Program-made: the position numbers and the translations under genes
The notes under the pieces: generated by a model
Told to the model about the DNA's origin: nothing
What the model saw: only the letters and a program-made list of their open reading frames with translations
The model's database searches: none
Assembly: GCA_023374025.1 (NCBI GenBank)
Contig: SIJG01000030.1
Span: 57,422-121,421 of the forward strand
Length of the DNA stretch: 64,000 nucleotides
Direction: 5' to 3'
Source of the DNA: Heterodera schachtii
Taxonomy: Eukaryota > Nematoda > Chromadorea > Rhabditida > Heteroderidae
Shown here: one piece after another, positions 10,701-21,578 of the stretch
Layout: every line of letters begins with the position of its first letter
Position numbering within the stretch: the stretch's first letter is position 1

Positions 10701-13700
10701 ATGCTTTTTGTTGTGCTTCTCCTCCCCTTCCCAATGCTTCTCTCTTGCTAAATGAAGTTGGACCGGGGGATAAAGCCGCCGGAAATTACGAAAAAAGAAT
10801 TGGCGAAAGAGTCGGACAACGGAAAAAGCCGACAAAGAAAGGAAATGTGGACAAAGCTGCGCTGGCGGCTGTTGTTCTCTTTGCTGGCAAAGATTTCACT
10901 TGTGCTGTTGGCAGAAATTAAAAGTCATTTAAGGGGAGAAAAATTGCATAAAATTTGAAGATTAATTTAAATAAATTAGGTTTATTTTAAAATTTAGCAA
11001 TTAATTGTTTAAAATTAATTAAAATCTAAAATGATGACAAATTGTTTTTAATTACTTTCAGTTTCCGATGCAATGTCACCCAATGGCATCGGTTGGGCAT
11101 CGTCGTGCCCCGCTGTGCTTTCCCTGTGCGACATGGACGAGCCGTGCCGTTGGCATTTGAGCGAATTGCGCATCAAATGCGGTCACCACCGCGGAGCCTG
11201 CGATCGCAGACGGCACGCGCATTGTGCGCAAGCGTTGCACCGTTTCGTGCATTTTGTGCACGCGCCGCTTTCGCAAGCGATGGCATGACATTTTTTAAAA
11301 ATATTTAAAAAGAATTTTAAAAATTAAAAAGGGAGAAATTATCAACAAATATGCTGTATATGCAGTATAGCAAGTCTTTTGTACATTTTAGGTGTTCTGC
11401 GAATGTGCGAGTGATGACGCGGACTGTCACACGGCAATGGTACGGAGTGTAAATTTGATACTGTAGAAAAATAAATTATTTAAAATTTAGCAATTCAATT
11501 TCCGTTGAAAATTCTTTTTTTAGTTTCCATTTCTCAACGATTGCTCAGAGCGACAAAATTGGACCATCGAATCGCCAACACAAAAAGAAGCGATCAGTCA
11601 ACCGCAATGGACATGCACACAAACGATGAAATTGTGCCGCATGGACAACGACTGCCGGTGAGACAGGTGGGGGGGGGGGGGGGAATCCATTTAAAAAACA
11701 TTTTAGAGTCAGGCAATTAACTACCTAATTGCTCACCTTAGCATGCCCAGACATTTGGCCTATTTTCAAAATCGGGTTTAAGTTTGAGTCTTTCCAATCC
11801 AAGAGCATTAAAGAAGTGATAGAATACGCCCAGCTCCGCTCCGGACCCCTCCAAGCTTTTTGAAATAAACACGAGCAAAAAAATATCCGGTTAGGTTTTT
11901 AGAAAAGCTTATTTTTGGGTCAGAATCTTAGAATTTGTGTGTTTTTGTAGCATTTTCAAAAAGTGATCGTGTCGATAATTTGTTCGTCAATAAATTTTTG
12001 AACAAAAAAAATCAATTATTCGAACAACAGAATTAATGTTCTAATAAATCAGACGACTGATTTTTCTTAAATGCCGCGTTTCGGTTCTATCGCATTTTTT
12101 AATTATCTCCCATCCAACCAATGCCAAAAAATTCGCTAACAAACGCCCTTTTAAGTCGTCTTCTGTCAGTTTTGCGTTCCTCGTGCCCAATCGCCGCTTC
12201 CCCAAAAAATGCCTCGGCTGTGGGTTGTGCCATCCTCACCCCCCCATCCACCCACGGCAGCAATCCGTCGCTGTCCGCGTGCCGTGCCGCACTGGCCGCT
12301 TCACGCGGCAGTTGGCTCGACGAGGTGTGTTTTTGCCCTGGCGCAGAAGCGGAGGGCGGCGGCACATCTTGTGCTGAACTGGTCGAGACCAAATGGCCCA
12401 ACCATCCGTGCATTGGTCCGTTTGAATGCCGTGCCGAACTCTGATTACTAATCAGAATTCGGTGCGTTCAGGGGTAGTCCGTCGTCATTTCAATGAGCAG
12501 TTGCGCAACGGCCAACTCAGTCTCGAAATGCCAACTTACCCAAGGCGAAACAACTCATTTGCGGTTAATGCTGTCGCAAATGATCGACGCAACAATGTGC
12601 TTGTACATCTTGGAAAATTAGGCGAGAAGGGCGCCATGGAAATGGGCGAGGAAGTGACAGTACTGACACCTGCGGAGAGGAGGGAGGAAAACGGTGGCGA
12701 CCCATTTGCGATGCGGCGAAAAATTGGGCGCCATCACAAAAAACCATCGGGAACGACAGTAGCACAGCGGAGTTCTGTAGATATGTCGAAGGGTACGGTA
12801 ACTTTGGCGAAGGCAAAAAATTATAGTGGACTTTTAGAGGGGAATGGACATAAAAAGGAGAAATACCAGTGGAAGTTGATGAATGATGCTAATGGAGAAG
12901 GGGAGGAGGAGGAGGAGGAAAGGGCACGGAAGTTGGACAATGACAACGCGGGAGGGGAGGCGGAAACCGCGATGAACGGACGCGGAAGGGATGAAGCCGG
13001 AAGAGAGCCGCGGAAGCGGAAAAATGAGACGCAAATGCTAGTGAATGACGAGGACAAGTTGGAGCCGTGGACGAAAAGCGAGGAGAAGCAGCTGAACGGG
13101 CCCAAGTTGAAGATGGACGACGACGGAAAGGAGGCGCGAAAAGCGGACGAAAGAAAGCGAAAGATGCGAATTCATGGGCAGCAAAAGTCGGCAAAATTGG
13201 AGGCCAACGAGGACGGCACTGAAGAACCATTTGAAACGACATTTACCACGCCAAAACTTCACATTGAAGGTGAAGGATTGGTTGAAGCAGAAAAAGCAAT
13301 TGAATGCCACAACAGGGGAGGGATGTCCGACTCGGAATGTGGACGGAGAATGGGTGACGCACTACGGAGACACCGTGTTCAGGGTTTGTTTGTATCTGAC
13401 AGTGTCTTGTTAAATGGGTCTGCTTTAAATCGCTTCCGGGACGGACCGGTACGATTGGGCGCCAACCAACTGGGCGCCAGCCCGATTTTTGGAGCATAAC
13501 TCTTTTCATAGTTGTCCAAATTGAATTAATTTAGTAGCATTCAATAGCCCTATGTGTTCTCTATTAGCATGCAAAATTTCAAAAAATCAGAAAAGTTATG
13601 GCCAAAAATTTTCGGAAAACCCAGTTTCTCTATGTTTTTGGCTATATTTTTCTGAAACTTAACGAAATTTTTTGAAAATTGGCATGCTAATAGAAAACAC

Positions 13701-16012
13701 ATAGGGCTATCGAAGCTACTAAATTCATTCAATTCAGACAACTATGAAAAGAGTTATGCTCCAAAAACCGGGCTGGCGCCCAGTTGGTTGGCGCCCAGTC
13801 GACCCCCACCGTCCGGGAAGGCATAAGTTTGATCAGCTAATCTCCCCGGGATTCATTCGATTTGGCAAATGGCATCGATTGGATCTGTCCCATATTTGTC
13901 CAAATCCCTTCCCATTTCCCTTGTGCTTTCGAGTGTCGTTCCTTTTCCCCTTAGCATTTCCATGATTGGGCCGGCCGTTGTTCGTCTTGGTGCGAATGCA
14001 AATCGAACGGGTCATTGCTCTGCCATCAGCTTGGCTGCCTTTCGGATGCGCAATGCGAAGCATTGCATACCACAATTGGTATGGCCAAAAAGCACACGCG
14101 AAATTGTTGAATGGAAAAGACATGGAAATAAATGTAAAAATGCTGAAATCATTTTAAACAATGGCATTTAGGGTTTGGCCAACGTTTGTACTTGGAGGAC
14201 CGCGGGGCGTGCCAATGCCATGACGGAGTGGGCGACTTGTTAACTATTTTAAGCACTGAGATTGACTGGGATTTTTTGACAAAATCTTAATGATCCTCTA
14301 ATTTGTACAATTTCATCCTCAAAAGGGCCGCTTCATCTGCGACACTTCCGAACTGATGCCCGATCTGCCGCCCGGGCTGTACATCACCATGGGTTATTCC
14401 AAAGCTGGTAGGGTACAGTAAGTCCCGAAATCAGGGGAAGGGGTCGGCAATTCATTCCTCCCCTGTCCGAATTAAAAATTAAACTGGAATTTTTTTTATG
14501 AAAAACAAAAAAGTCTTCGGGGTTCCCACCCCTCCGCCGGAAGTTTTTTTTTCTGTTTGGGGGCCTCTGCTGGATAAAGTGAATGTAGGCCAAAAAATGT
14601 ATGGTACCCAGAATTGGATCTGATCCGCAAAAATGTGCCAAAGGCCGTGTTGGAAACAAGCGGACTGATCAGCCAAAGCACGTCGCACGCGAAGGATTTG
14701 GCCGCGCGAGTCCAATTCGCACTTGAGAGAGTGCTGCCCGAGGTGAGAAAAGCGCCCAATGATTAATTGTGTTATTTCTTATTTATTGCTTAAATAGAGC
14801 ACAAAATGCCGAGTTGTTCTCCTTGAACATTTCGCCAAGGAGGAAGTGCTGCTAATGCAAATTCAATGGTTTGGCATGGAGCCAGCGGAGAAGAGGACAA
14901 CGAATTCAAAGCAACAAAATGACAATGGGAACAAAAGGCCAAAATGGCACTCGGGCAAATGGGAAAAGGTGAGAGTAGAGAGGGAGACAGAGAACGAGAG
15001 AAACGAGGAGGACGAGGGAAAGTGGGAGAGCAAGAGATTAGACAGATAGAGAGAAGAGAGAGAGAGGAGAGAATGGAAGAGCAAAAGATAAGTAGACATA
15101 TGGAGTGAAGAGATCGGTCTACGTCTTGGGCCCCCACGTTTGGGCCCCAGCATATTTTTCTACTATAACTTTCTAACTTTTTTCTTTGTCATCCAAATCC
15201 AATAAACTTGGTATCATTCAAAAGATTAACATGTTTAGAAGCTTCTTCTAAGCTATTGCTTCGCGATTAGACAATTACCAAAAAAGTTATACATGAAAAT
15301 TGCAAATGTCAAAATTTTTGAAATTTTTTCTTAATAATTTTTTTCCAGGCTTGAAAATCTTTTCGCTTTTTGTAAGGCTAATAGAGCATGTGAAGGGCTT
15401 TCGAATGATACCAAGATTGTTGGATTTGGATGCCAAAGAAAAAAGCTATAGTGGAAAAACATGCTGGGGCCCAAACGTGAGGGCCCAACTGCTGACGGGT
15501 TCCGAGTGAAGAGATAGAGACAGAGGAGGAGACAAAGAGTGAGAGAGTAGGAGAGAGGAGAAATCGAAGCGCCACAGATTGACACATAGAGAGAAGAGAG
15601 AGCGGGGGCGACAAGAGAGTAGGAGAGAGAGAGGAGGGGGGCAGAAAAGAAATTTTTTAGCTTAATATGCCAACTTTCTTGACTCTAGCAAAAAGTCATC
15701 GCCGTCTCAATTGTTTCTTAGTTATGTGCTCCCTTTGTGCACGAGTTGGAGCTCACCTTTCTTTTGGAGCGTGCCGACCGTTATCAGCTTTTGCTGTCCA
15801 CCATTAAGCAAATCCGCGTGATCGATTTGCTCGGGGGTTTGCCACCGGCGGCAGCTTTATCCTCTGCCACTTCTGCAGCGACAGCAGAAAAAGCGTCCAA
15901 TTTGTTCATCCGTTTATTATTGGCGCATTGGGTGCTTTTGTTTATACCAATTTGTTCACAAAATTTATTCCGCTTATTGTTGTTCCATTTTCACACATTT
16001 AATGCTAATTAA
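7789..16012 (+). CDS. GDNF-receptor/GAS1-like protein, likely GPI-anchored
   Basis: Seventeen exons join in phase: 7789-7900, 8007-8169, 8277-8398, 8529-9491, 9703-9939, 11062-11282, 11392-11439, 11524-11657, 12156-12415, 12472-13269, 13316-13383, 13955-14078, 14172-14227, 14326-14407, 14612-14742, 14798-14968 and 15722-16012, about 1326 residues. Repeated cysteine modules match the GFR-alpha pattern: SCQWALNELC...C then TGLGSCTCA (exons 2-3); SCPAVLSLC...C then CECASD (6-7); WTCTQTMKLC...C then CFC (8-9); and a fourth C-rich block, WCECKSNGSLLC...CQC (12-13). Exon 4 (321 codons) is Lys/Glu/Arg-rich with 19-residue repeats. Exon 5 is Ser/Thr-rich, and exon 10 (266 codons) is again highly charged. 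The C-terminus is hydrophobic, as in a GPI signal, which known GFRs use. The intron after exon 6 is GC-AG. The 5' start and signal peptide were not found. Confidence 0.75.
8895..9143 (+). repeat. 57-bp coding minisatellite
   Basis: A 57-base unit starting AGTGAGGAAGAAAGACAG begins at 8895, 8952, 9009, 9066 and 9123 (the last partial). It lies in exon 4 of the GFR-like gene and encodes a 19-residue unit SEEERQRKEKEREDSQRKK, a likely single alpha-helix or coiled coil. The period keeps all frames open, so Leu/Phe-rich antisense frames here are artefacts. Confidence 0.9.
9576..9641. repeat. Twin poly-G tracts
   Basis: Two uninterrupted G runs of more than 14 bases lie 25-30 bases apart in the intron between exons 4 and 5 of the GFR-like gene. 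Similar mononucleotide G or C runs occur at about 611-626, 6292, 6461, 10099, 11667, 34041, 44110, 49201, 49381, 56515 and 59627. Confidence 0.9.
9940..11061. other. Long intron of the GFR-like gene
   Basis: This 1.1-kb intron has a poly-C tract (about 10099-10112) and AT-rich sequence. Short open frames at 10560-10958 show no recognisable domain. I see no independent gene. Confidence 0.45.
13449..13805. repeat. Foldback element in a GFR-like intron
   Basis: A near-perfect palindrome of about 350 bases. Both arms begin GGGCGCCAACCAACTGGGCG, then CCAGCCC, a TTTTTGGAGCATAACTC block, and a stretch ending TAGCCCTATGTGTT. It lies wholly between exons 11 and 12 of the GFR-like gene. It shares its inner core (CCAGCCC...TTTTTGGA..ATAACT) with the sequence at 37640. 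Confidence 0.85.
15126..15494. repeat. Foldback element in the last GFR-like intron
   Basis: The left arm reads GGGCCCCCACGTTTGGGCCC, then CAGCAT, a CTACTATAACT block, and TTGGTATCATTC. The right arm is its reverse complement and ends GGGCCCAAACGTGAGGGCCC. The design resembles the element at 13449, but the terminal GC motif is different. Flanked by GA-rich microsatellite sequence. Confidence 0.75.
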
Positions 16013-16156
16013 TATAATATTTTATGGGCTCAGCTTTACAAAAAAAAAACATAATTCCGATTTACGACATTTTTTGGTTAAAAAATTCGGAAATTCTCGG
16101 ACATTTTTTTAATTTGCTAATTCAAAATGATTTCTTTTAATTTATAATATAATTAG

Positions 16157-16755
16157 TAGGGATTGTTTTTTTATGTAAGAAAAATCGCGAAATAGGTATG
16201 TAAATAAAATATGTATAAAAAATGCTAAAATATGTAAGAAATATGTACAAAAAACCCAAAATATGTACCAAATATGTAAATAAAATTTTTTTATGATTCT
16301 TTTTTTGGAAAAAAATTCCTAGTAAAAAGTGAAATAGGCACAAAATGCCATAAAATGACCAAAATAGGCTTAGAATCACATTTTAGTATTTCAAAAATTA
16401 ATTTTTGATATATCATTTTTTGAAAAAAATTCGATTTTTTAGGGATACATTTTCAAAATATTTTTTTAAATTTTTCACAAAAAATTTTCTATAAATTCTC
16501 AAAAATCTCAAAATATGTAAAAAAAAAAAAATGAAAATATGTACGAAAAATTGCGAAATATGTACGAAAAGTCCAAATATGTATAAAAATATGTACATAT
16601 GTAATATGTAGAAAAAGCCGAAAATATGTAAAAATATGTAAATAAAAGTCCCAACTTTTGTTCGCAAACACAAAAAAGAAAGTGTTTTTCCTACTATTCA
16701 AAGCATGGAGAAGCCAGGAAAAAAAATATGCATTTGCATAAAAAAACAATCCCTA
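16157..16755. mobile_element. MITE with 8-bp target duplication
   Basis: The ends are TAGGGATTGTTTTTTTAT and its reverse complement ATAAAAAAACAATCCCTA. They are flanked on both sides by ATAATTAG (16149-16156 and 16756-16763). The interior is AT-rich with degenerate repeats of AAAATATGTA and no coding capacity. The 8-bp duplication fits the hAT superfamily. Confidence 0.8.
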
Positions 16756-16780
16756 ATAATTAGTTTTTGTATATATGTAG

Positions 16781-17595
16781 CAGGGATGTGCCGAATCGGA
16801 ATCGTAATCGTAATCGGAATCGCAATTAATCGGATTTTTGGCCATAATCGTAATCGGATAATCGTAATCGGATTTTGCCTTGAAATCCGATTATTATACC
16901 CCTAAGAATTGACCTTTTGAAGGATTTTTTTTAGCGAGAATACCAATGAATTTTGAAAAAAATTTTCTGAAACGAATGTTTTAATCTTATTTTAACATAA
17001 TGACTGAAATTAAATTTTTCTCACAAAGTAGTGCCGGATTAATTCTCCCCGATATAATCAAGTTTTTTGTTATTTAGCAAAAATGTCAAATATCTGGGAA
17101 TATTTTATACTATCCGGAAGAGTAGCTTTTTCTAAGGAAAAGGGTTGCTCATACAAAAAGGATCACCCCGCCAATGCTCCGACGTCGAATTTGATTGCAC
17201 ATTTGCGTCGTAATCACGTGACATTACATGAAGAGTTCAGTTAAAAAATGAAGAAATTTATGAATGTGGTTCAGCAACATTCAATCAAAAGTACAGAAAA
17301 ACTACATATTTATATATTATTTATAAGAATTTCTAAACATTGAGGAATGTTTTCGGCTTCCGTTCCGTGACACTACTTTTGAAGACGACCAAACTATTTT
17401 TGCATCACAATCTTAAAATTTATGATTTTGATTATGAATAAAATTTTTGGGAAAAAATATTTAAAAAAAAAATCGGAATCGTAATCGGAATCGTAATAAA
17501 TCGGATTTTGGGCCATAATCGTAATCGGTTTTAAAACCGTATCGGATTTTTGGCCATAATCGGAATCGGATTTTGTCTGGCTCGGCACATCCCTG
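16781..17595. mobile_element. Non-autonomous hAT element with BED-finger remnant
   Basis: The terminal inverted repeats are CAGGGATGTGCCGA and TCGGCACATCCCTG, with a perfect 8-bp duplication ATATGTAG (16773-16780, 17596-17603). Inside the ends are tandem GGAATCGTAATC units in inverted arrangement. On the plus strand at about 17083-17244 is a fragment beginning SNIWEYFILSGR and ending NLIAHLRRNHV, the shape of a BED zinc finger, which heads many hAT transposases. The rest of the transposase is missing. Confidence 0.85.
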
Positions 17596-17604
17596 ATATG
17601 TAGC

Positions 17605-17709
17605 CATCCCTGATACACTCATCAGCTGCTCACAAAAACCATAATTGAAGAACAACACAATTAAAAGAAATGCGCATTGAATTTGGCCAAACTTATTAAA
17701 GAAGGCCAT
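17605..17709 (-). pseudogene. Decayed copy of a signal-peptide exon
   Basis: The minus strand reads MAFFNKFGQIQCAFLLIV, close to the first exon of the type I membrane protein at 21478-21578 (MAVSHNFVQIQCAFLLIV). The flanking promoter-side sequence is also similar. The copy lacks the donor site and the downstream exons, and the 815-bp hAT element sits immediately behind it. Confidence 0.6.
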
Positions 17710-18147
17710 GACGCAAAAAATTTGTGATGGGCGGAAATGAATGAATGAATAATGAAAATGGGACGGATTTTAAAGCAAAAAAAATTTTAATCATCGCCTA
17801 CAGTTTATTATTAGGTATACTGTAAAATGTTTTATATGATAAAATTTGAGGACATACCCACTCTAAAATTCATCTTTTTAAAATTTAAATGCAAATTTGC
17901 GGGATATGCAGAGGATACTGCTCCTTGCTTAAGCCTTTTTTGATAAAATTCTTAAGACTCGGGCAACAAGCACTTTTGTCACCAATTTTCCAGAAAAGTG
18001 CCAAAGACAGACAATAAAATTTCAGTCATTTACTCATAAACAAAAATCTATGAAAGATCACTTTAAACATAATGATTAAATAGGTCATTCATTCATTCCA
18101 CAACTGTTCTGCTGACTGATCATTTCACTGATGAAGCGCCAATTCGT

Positions 18148-18490
18148 CTAATATCTGATGCACGGACGACGGCGAGGAAAGTGCGCGACAATGTCCCCCA
18201 TTTCAGTGACAATTTTGCGAATGTCTTTCGGCGGAAGCAAAGCGTACGGAGACGACGCGCAGCGAATGAGAAAGTCACGCGAATAGACAATGCGAAAGCG
18301 TTTGTAGAGCCTGAAAAAGGGGAGGAAAAGTATAAACGGCTTCAGTCAAAGAAAAGGGGAAAAACAAATTCACTGAAAATTTTTGAATTTTAATTTTGAC
18401 CGTCCAAAGATTTCTCAAAACTAACGGGTCGTTGAAGTTGCTCTGTGGCGTCGCAATGTCCAGAATTTGCATCAACGATTGGTCGATCAT
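18148..18490 (-). CDS. eIF4E-binding protein (4E-BP)-like
   Basis: Two exons (18426-18490 and 18148-18310; phase 2 junction, donor GTTAGT, acceptor TTTTCAG) encode 75 residues from the nearest ATG. The core is RIVYSRDFLI followed by RCASSP and LLPPKDI, which parallels the 4E-BP core RIIYDRKFLMECRNSP..PP. The canonical eIF4E-binding motif Y-x4-L-hydrophobic is intact (YSRDFLI). Such proteins bind the dorsal face of eIF4E and block eIF4G, repressing cap-dependent translation, and are released by TOR phosphorylation in other animals. The reading frame is open upstream of the chosen ATG, so the start could be further out. Confidence 0.6.
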
Positions 18491-18760
18491 TTCACTGTTG
18501 GTCAAATGGTGCTTAAATTGAAAAAAATCATAGATAAAAATGATGGCATTGGACAAAGGCGAACAAACCCGAAGCATACGTCATAAAAATTTGACCAAAT
18601 CCCACCCAGGAAAACGGAGAAAATTACTAAAATCCCATTACGTTTTTTGATAAACATGGTTCGAGTTTGAAACGTTTTTTGCTCACATTTTGAAAATTTT
18701 GGTAAAAGTTCATTGTCATACAAACAAGGCACAATATTTGCTGTTGAAAATGCTAAAAAA

Positions 18761-19783
18761 TAGAGCTCGGTATTTTGAAAAAAGCCTGGACCTGGACCTG
18801 GACCTGGATTCCATGTTGGACCTGGACCTGGATTTCCTGGACAAAAATCCAGGAAAATCCAGGTCCAGGAAAAATCCAGGCTCCTCGAGACCTGGATCCA
18901 GGCCTGGACCTGGATTTTTTTGAAATTTGTTTTAAAAAGCAAAAAAATCTTTGAAAAAATCAATTAATTGCTTGAGAATGTCTAAAAATATCTAATTCTT
19001 AATAATAATGTGTTTTTAAATCTATTTCTCATTTTTTGATAAACTTGAAAAAAAAAATCAGTCAACTGAAATAGTAAAATTAATCGTTCCAAAAATTATA
19101 ACATTTGGAAAAAAAGTTCAAAAAATTTTGAAAGGGATTTTAATTTTTTTTATATGAATTAATAAGTTTTTCGAAAATTTTACAACATGTGATCTTGGAA
19201 TTTTTTCATAAAAAATTTTCTGATTTTTTTCTAAGTTTATAGGTCAATCGATTTAAACAATTTTGTGGAAAACATAAGCAATTTGAAAATTTCACTGCAT
19301 TCAGAATCAAAAAACCAGATTTCTAACAAATTTTTTCGGCACATTTTTTCAAAAAATTTTTAGGATGTGTGAGGGAAGAGAGCCCGGCGGTGCCGATAGG
19401 CGCCGCTGGAAAATTTTTTTTTTTTAATGCGATTTGTTAACAATTTTGTTCAAAAAATGACAAATTTTTTCGATTTTGAGCCAATTTTTTAAGAGAATAA
19501 GAATTTTTAGGGGGCGGAGTGAAAATTTTGGCACATTTTATACCAATTTTAAATACATTTCGCCATAAAAAACGAAAAAAAATTTATCCAGGAAATCCAG
19601 GTTTTTTGTGCCTGGACCTGGACCTGGACCTGGATTCCATGTTGGACCTGGACCTGGATTTCCTGGACAAAAATCCAGGAAAATCCAGGTCCAGGAAAAA
19701 TCCAGGTTACCGAAAAATGACCTGGACCTGGACCTGGATCCAGGAAAAATCCAGGCCTGGATCCAGGTCCAGGCCGAGCTCTA
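18761..19783. mobile_element. Non-autonomous hAT-like element (TAGAGCTCGG ends)
   Basis: The ends TAGAGCTCGG and CCGAGCTCTA are flanked by an exact 8-bp duplication CTAAAAAA (18753-18760, 19784-19791). Both subterminal regions are built of tandem CCTGGA/CAGGTC units facing each other (18785-18915 and 19609-19770). The centre is AT-rich and contains one copy of the GC-rich hairpin at 19383-19408. No transposase is present. Confidence 0.8.
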
Positions 19784-20035
19784 CTAAAAAATATTGGAAA
19801 TGTATTAAATATGTAACTGTTTAATAAACATGAAAACAATTAGGTAATTCAAAAAATAAATAGGATAATGAAAAGTAAAAATGTTTTTGCGGTACACAAA
19901 ATTTGCTTTTTATATAAACACAATTCACACCGACAAAATAGGTATGGTGAGAAAAAATTGTGTTTTAGAAGAAAAAATGGGATATAAAAAGGCGACCCAT
20001 CCGACAAAAGGGAACACTCCCAACTCAATTCTCAA

Positions 20036-20320
20036 ATGGCGGCCGAGACGAAGGAAGAGCTGTTGTTTCTCATCAATCTGTGCGACACGTCGAAGTGCTT
20101 CAACGAAATGGTCGACGCAGTGAAAAAGGTGTCAATTCTGGCATAGATTCAGCAGCTTCTAATGCTTTTCCCTCCATTTCAGTTGGTCAGCATTTGCCCC
20201 GAATTGTCCTACGAGGAGCGCTATTTGCTGTGGGTGGCTTTCAAAGGTGCGATGTCGTCGATTCGTCAGCCGTGGCGTGCCATATGTATAATATATTGTT
20301 GTGATAAATTGCTCTTTTAA
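20036..20320 (+). CDS. Truncated 14-3-3-like protein
   Basis: Two exons (20036-20128 and 20183-20320, phase 0, with ATTTCAG acceptor) encode 76 residues. After the start, KEELLFLINLCDTSKCFNEM corresponds to helices A and B of 14-3-3, and CPELSYEERYLLWVAFK to the highly conserved helix C segment, followed by a Trp-Arg pair as in the family. The family is normally about 250 residues; here the frame ends in helix C/D and helices D to I are absent. Only the N-terminal dimerisation part remains, so it could dimerise but not form the phosphopeptide groove. The next 400 bases show no continuation. It may be a pseudogene or a short expressed variant. Confidence 0.6.
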
Positions 20321-20333
20321 AATTGTCCTGTTT

Positions 20334-20560
20334 CTAAAATAGAATTTGGAATTCCTGCAGCTGGTGCCCCCCCCCCCTCTTCCATTTTTCGAAAAAAATT
20401 TGCTTTTCAAAAGTCATGAAAACATGCTTTAAGGGTTTTCGAGGTCGCTTGTCACGAAAGAAACCGGCACCTTCGTGATCAGCGATCTCGAAAACCTTTA
20501 AAAGTAAAAGTTTCACCGCGTAAGGCCCGAAAATTGTTATCCTCTCTTTTATCACAGTTT
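20334..20560. repeat. Half-palindrome related to the 54760 foldback family
   Basis: This carries a poly-C run and TCATGAAAACATGC...GGGTTTTCGAGGTCGC then a GTGATCAGCGATCTCG block that returns on the other strand. The same motif order (CACGAAAACAC, GGGTTTT, GGTCGCTGATCACGA) is seen at 54830. It begins right behind the truncated 14-3-3-like ORF. Confidence 0.45.
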
Positions 20561-20767
20561 CTTTACATGGATTTATATAATTTACACAGATAAAAAGCAA
20601 GAAAATGCGGGTAAATGTTAAATCATCTCATCACAGAAATAATTACAATAGGACATAAAGCATATGAAAAGCCTTAAAGGCCATCTTCCTCAGTCAAATA
20701 TTAATATTTCGAAAGCGTCGTCCGTCTCTTTCCTCCTCTTCCGCGTTTCTCGTCCCTTTTGCTCCTT

Positions 20768-21578
20768 TCATTGCGCGTCCATTTGCCGTGACAGTGTCCC
20801 CTTCTGCTCTTTGTCGTTGGCTGCCCCCGCATTTCTCCCGGCCGATGATTCGTCGCTGTCCGATGCGCTTTTGGTCGGCTGTTTCGTTGGCATTTCCATC
20901 GGCTGCTGCTGTTCTTTTCCGATGCCGTCACATTCAATCACACTCGGCGTTTTGAATGAAACATGGTGTCCCTTCTGTCCGTGTGCCGTCCCTCTTCCGA
21001 GTTCCATTGAATGTTCCGTCGCCTTTCCCCACTCCGCTTTCTGAGTTTGTGCCACCATTGGCGTTGGTTTGCCTCTGCCGAATGATTCGCGTCCACTTTG
21101 TTGGCGTCCGGCACGGTAACACAAAAAGCAAATGACGACACAGCACACAATGCAGACCAACACAAAGGACAGAAGCACGATCAGAGCAATGGTGCTGAAA
21201 AGGGGAGGATATGTGAAGAGGAAGCACTGAAAAGGGGAGAAAAGCCGACCCAAAGAAGAGGATATTGTCGACTAATGTTCTGTCTAAGCCCACTTCAGCA
21301 AGTAAATCATTCGGACTAAAAAAATGGGGGAAATGTTTAATAAGAAAGAATAAATTAAATAGGAAAAACATACGCTGGCGGCGTTATGTTGTATTTCCTC
21401 ATCGTATCCTTGTGACTTAAAAGGATGATTAGGTAATTTGTTTATAATATGGAACGGATAAAAAGTCAAAACATTACTCGTCACTAATGTCCAGCGGCCC
21501 GCAGGAGCCCGAATTGAAGAAGAACACAATTAAGAGAAATGCGCATTGAATTTGCACAAAATTATGAGAGACGGCCAT
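20768..21578 (-). CDS. Small type I membrane protein, unrecognised
   Basis: Four exons (21478-21578, 21374-21415, 21250-21315, 20768-21194) give 211 residues with consistent phases. A signal peptide (CAFLLIVFFFNSGSCG) is followed by a short extracellular part with one N-glycosylation site (NIT). Then comes a single strong membrane span rich in Val, Leu and Cys (about residues 73-97), and a polar cytoplasmic tail of about 115 residues. I do not recognise the family. A decayed copy of its first exon lies at 17605-17709, so the locus has been duplicated. Confidence 0.65.

Noticed and set aside
12565..13509. Antisense Ser/Pro/Leu-rich ORFs opposite 12.5-13.5 kb
   Set aside because: Shadows of the charged GFR-like exon 10.
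18181..18393. Plus-strand basic ORF
   Set aside because: Antisense to the 4E-BP-like exons, which have phase-consistent splice sites and a recognisable motif.
18690..19824. ORFs with DLDLDLD or GPGPG repeats
   Set aside because: Translation of the CCTGGA word arrays of a transposon.
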